DNA of 5,908 bases from UMGS1781 sp045650705 (GTDB lineage Bacteria > Bacillota > Clostridia > TANB77 > CAG-508): positions 1 to 5,908 of the forward strand of contig JAZRRK010000048.1 of the NCBI GenBank assembly GCA_045650705.1, in the 5' to 3' direction. Below are positions 5,546 to 5,908 of this stretch, piece by piece (positions within the stretch are counted from its first letter, which is position 1; each line of letters opens with the position of its first letter). The translations under genes were made by a program, and so were the position numbers. The notes beneath the pieces were generated by a model. That model saw only the letters and a list, made by a program, of their open reading frames with translations. It was not told where the DNA came from and did no database searches.

Positions 5546-5908
5546 ATGTTAGCTACATTACATATAAAAAATATAGGGATTATAGATGATTTATCAATAG
5601 ATTTTAATGAAGGTTTTAATATATTAACAGGTGAAACTGGAGCAGGAAAAACTTTAATAATAGGTTCTCTAGAAATTCTAACAGGTGGTAGATTTTCAAA
5701 AGAAATGATAAGAAAAGGTGAAGATTTTTCTTTTGTAGAAGCTTGCATATATATGCCTGGAAATAAAAATGCAATCGATGGAAATATTATAGTTTCTAGA
5801 GAAATATATTCTAATGGTAGAAATATGTGTAGAATTAATGGGAGAATGGTTACTGTAAATGAGTTAAAAACATTTATGGAAAACATAATTGATATTCATG
5901 GTCAACAT
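5546..5908 (+). CDS. recN: DNA repair protein RecN (N-terminal part; cut by window end)
   Basis: Translation starts at ATG 5546, 9 bases after a strong GGGAGG Shine-Dalgarno sequence (5531-5536). The first 121 codons are in the window; full-length RecN is normally about 550-570 residues. The N-terminus MLATLHIKNIGIIDDLSIDF is the typical RecN opening strand pair. It is followed by the Walker A loop GETGAGKT (residues 29-36; Ser is more usual than Thr at the last position), the RINGR segment (96-100) and DIHGQH (116-121) leading into the Q-loop region. RecN is a cytoplasmic SMC-like ATPase with a coiled coil that acts early in double-strand-break repair, holding DNA ends for RecA-dependent recombination. 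It has its own promoter here and is separated from the TA pair by 132 bases. Confidence 0.95.
   Translation, partial: MLATLHIKNIGIIDDLSIDFNEGFNILTGETGAGKTLIIGSLEILTGGRFSKEMIRKGEDFSFVEACIYMPGNKNAIDGNIIVSREIYSNGRNMCRINGRMVTVNELKTFMENIIDIHGQH

Noticed and set aside
5515..5886. A 123-codon minus-strand frame opposite the start of recN
   Set aside because: The + strand is unambiguously RecN with a promoter and Shine-Dalgarno sequence; the minus frame exists because the A-rich coding strand rarely gives stops on its complement.
1..5908. CRISPR arrays, tRNA or rRNA genes, riboswitches, transposase genes
   Set aside because: No regularly spaced repeats, no tRNA cloverleaf or rRNA signature, and no leader long enough for a known riboswitch class were seen; the only inverted-repeat pair lacks an associated transposase.

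Overview
The window comes from a low-GC Gram-positive anaerobe, most likely a spore-forming member of the Clostridia. Four things point there: very A-rich coding strands with AGA and ATA codons dominant, consensus-type sigma-A promoters, a spore-coat gene of the CotJC type, and a very large fused 2-hydroxyacyl-CoA-dehydratase-activase protein of a kind typical of clostridial genomes. All genes are on the + strand. The species cannot be named from the sequence.

Layout. Positions 1-291 hold the 3' half of a cotJC-like manganese-catalase-family gene. The gap 292-486 holds a long hairpin (305-358), an extended -10 promoter (about 413-443), a small palindrome and a ribosome-binding site. Positions 487(490)-4809 hold one 1440-residue gene. 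It combines two tandem ATPase/activase modules, a four-cysteine linker, and two tandem dehydratase-like cysteine-rich modules. A strong intrinsic terminator (4815-4842) closes it, so it appears to be transcribed alone. Positions 4859-5413 are a toxin-antitoxin-like pair: a perfect-consensus promoter, a 67-residue probable antitoxin, and an overlapping 96-residue RelE/ParE-type toxin starting at TTG. A perfect 19-bp inverted repeat (4895-4913 and 5430-5448) brackets the pair. A further promoter (5484-5512) and a strong Shine-Dalgarno sequence lead into recN (5546 to the window end), of which the first 121 codons are present.

How the parts relate. The genes look like four separate transcription units rather than one pathway: spore coat, a redox enzyme of unknown substrate, a TA module, and DNA repair. 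The most interesting object is the large gene. Its internal duplications mean that one chain carries the equivalents of an activase dimer and of both dehydratase subunits, with cysteine spacing preserved in both activase copies. It could therefore be a self-contained ATP-driven low-potential electron-transfer enzyme. The repeat-bracketed TA module is the second point of interest.
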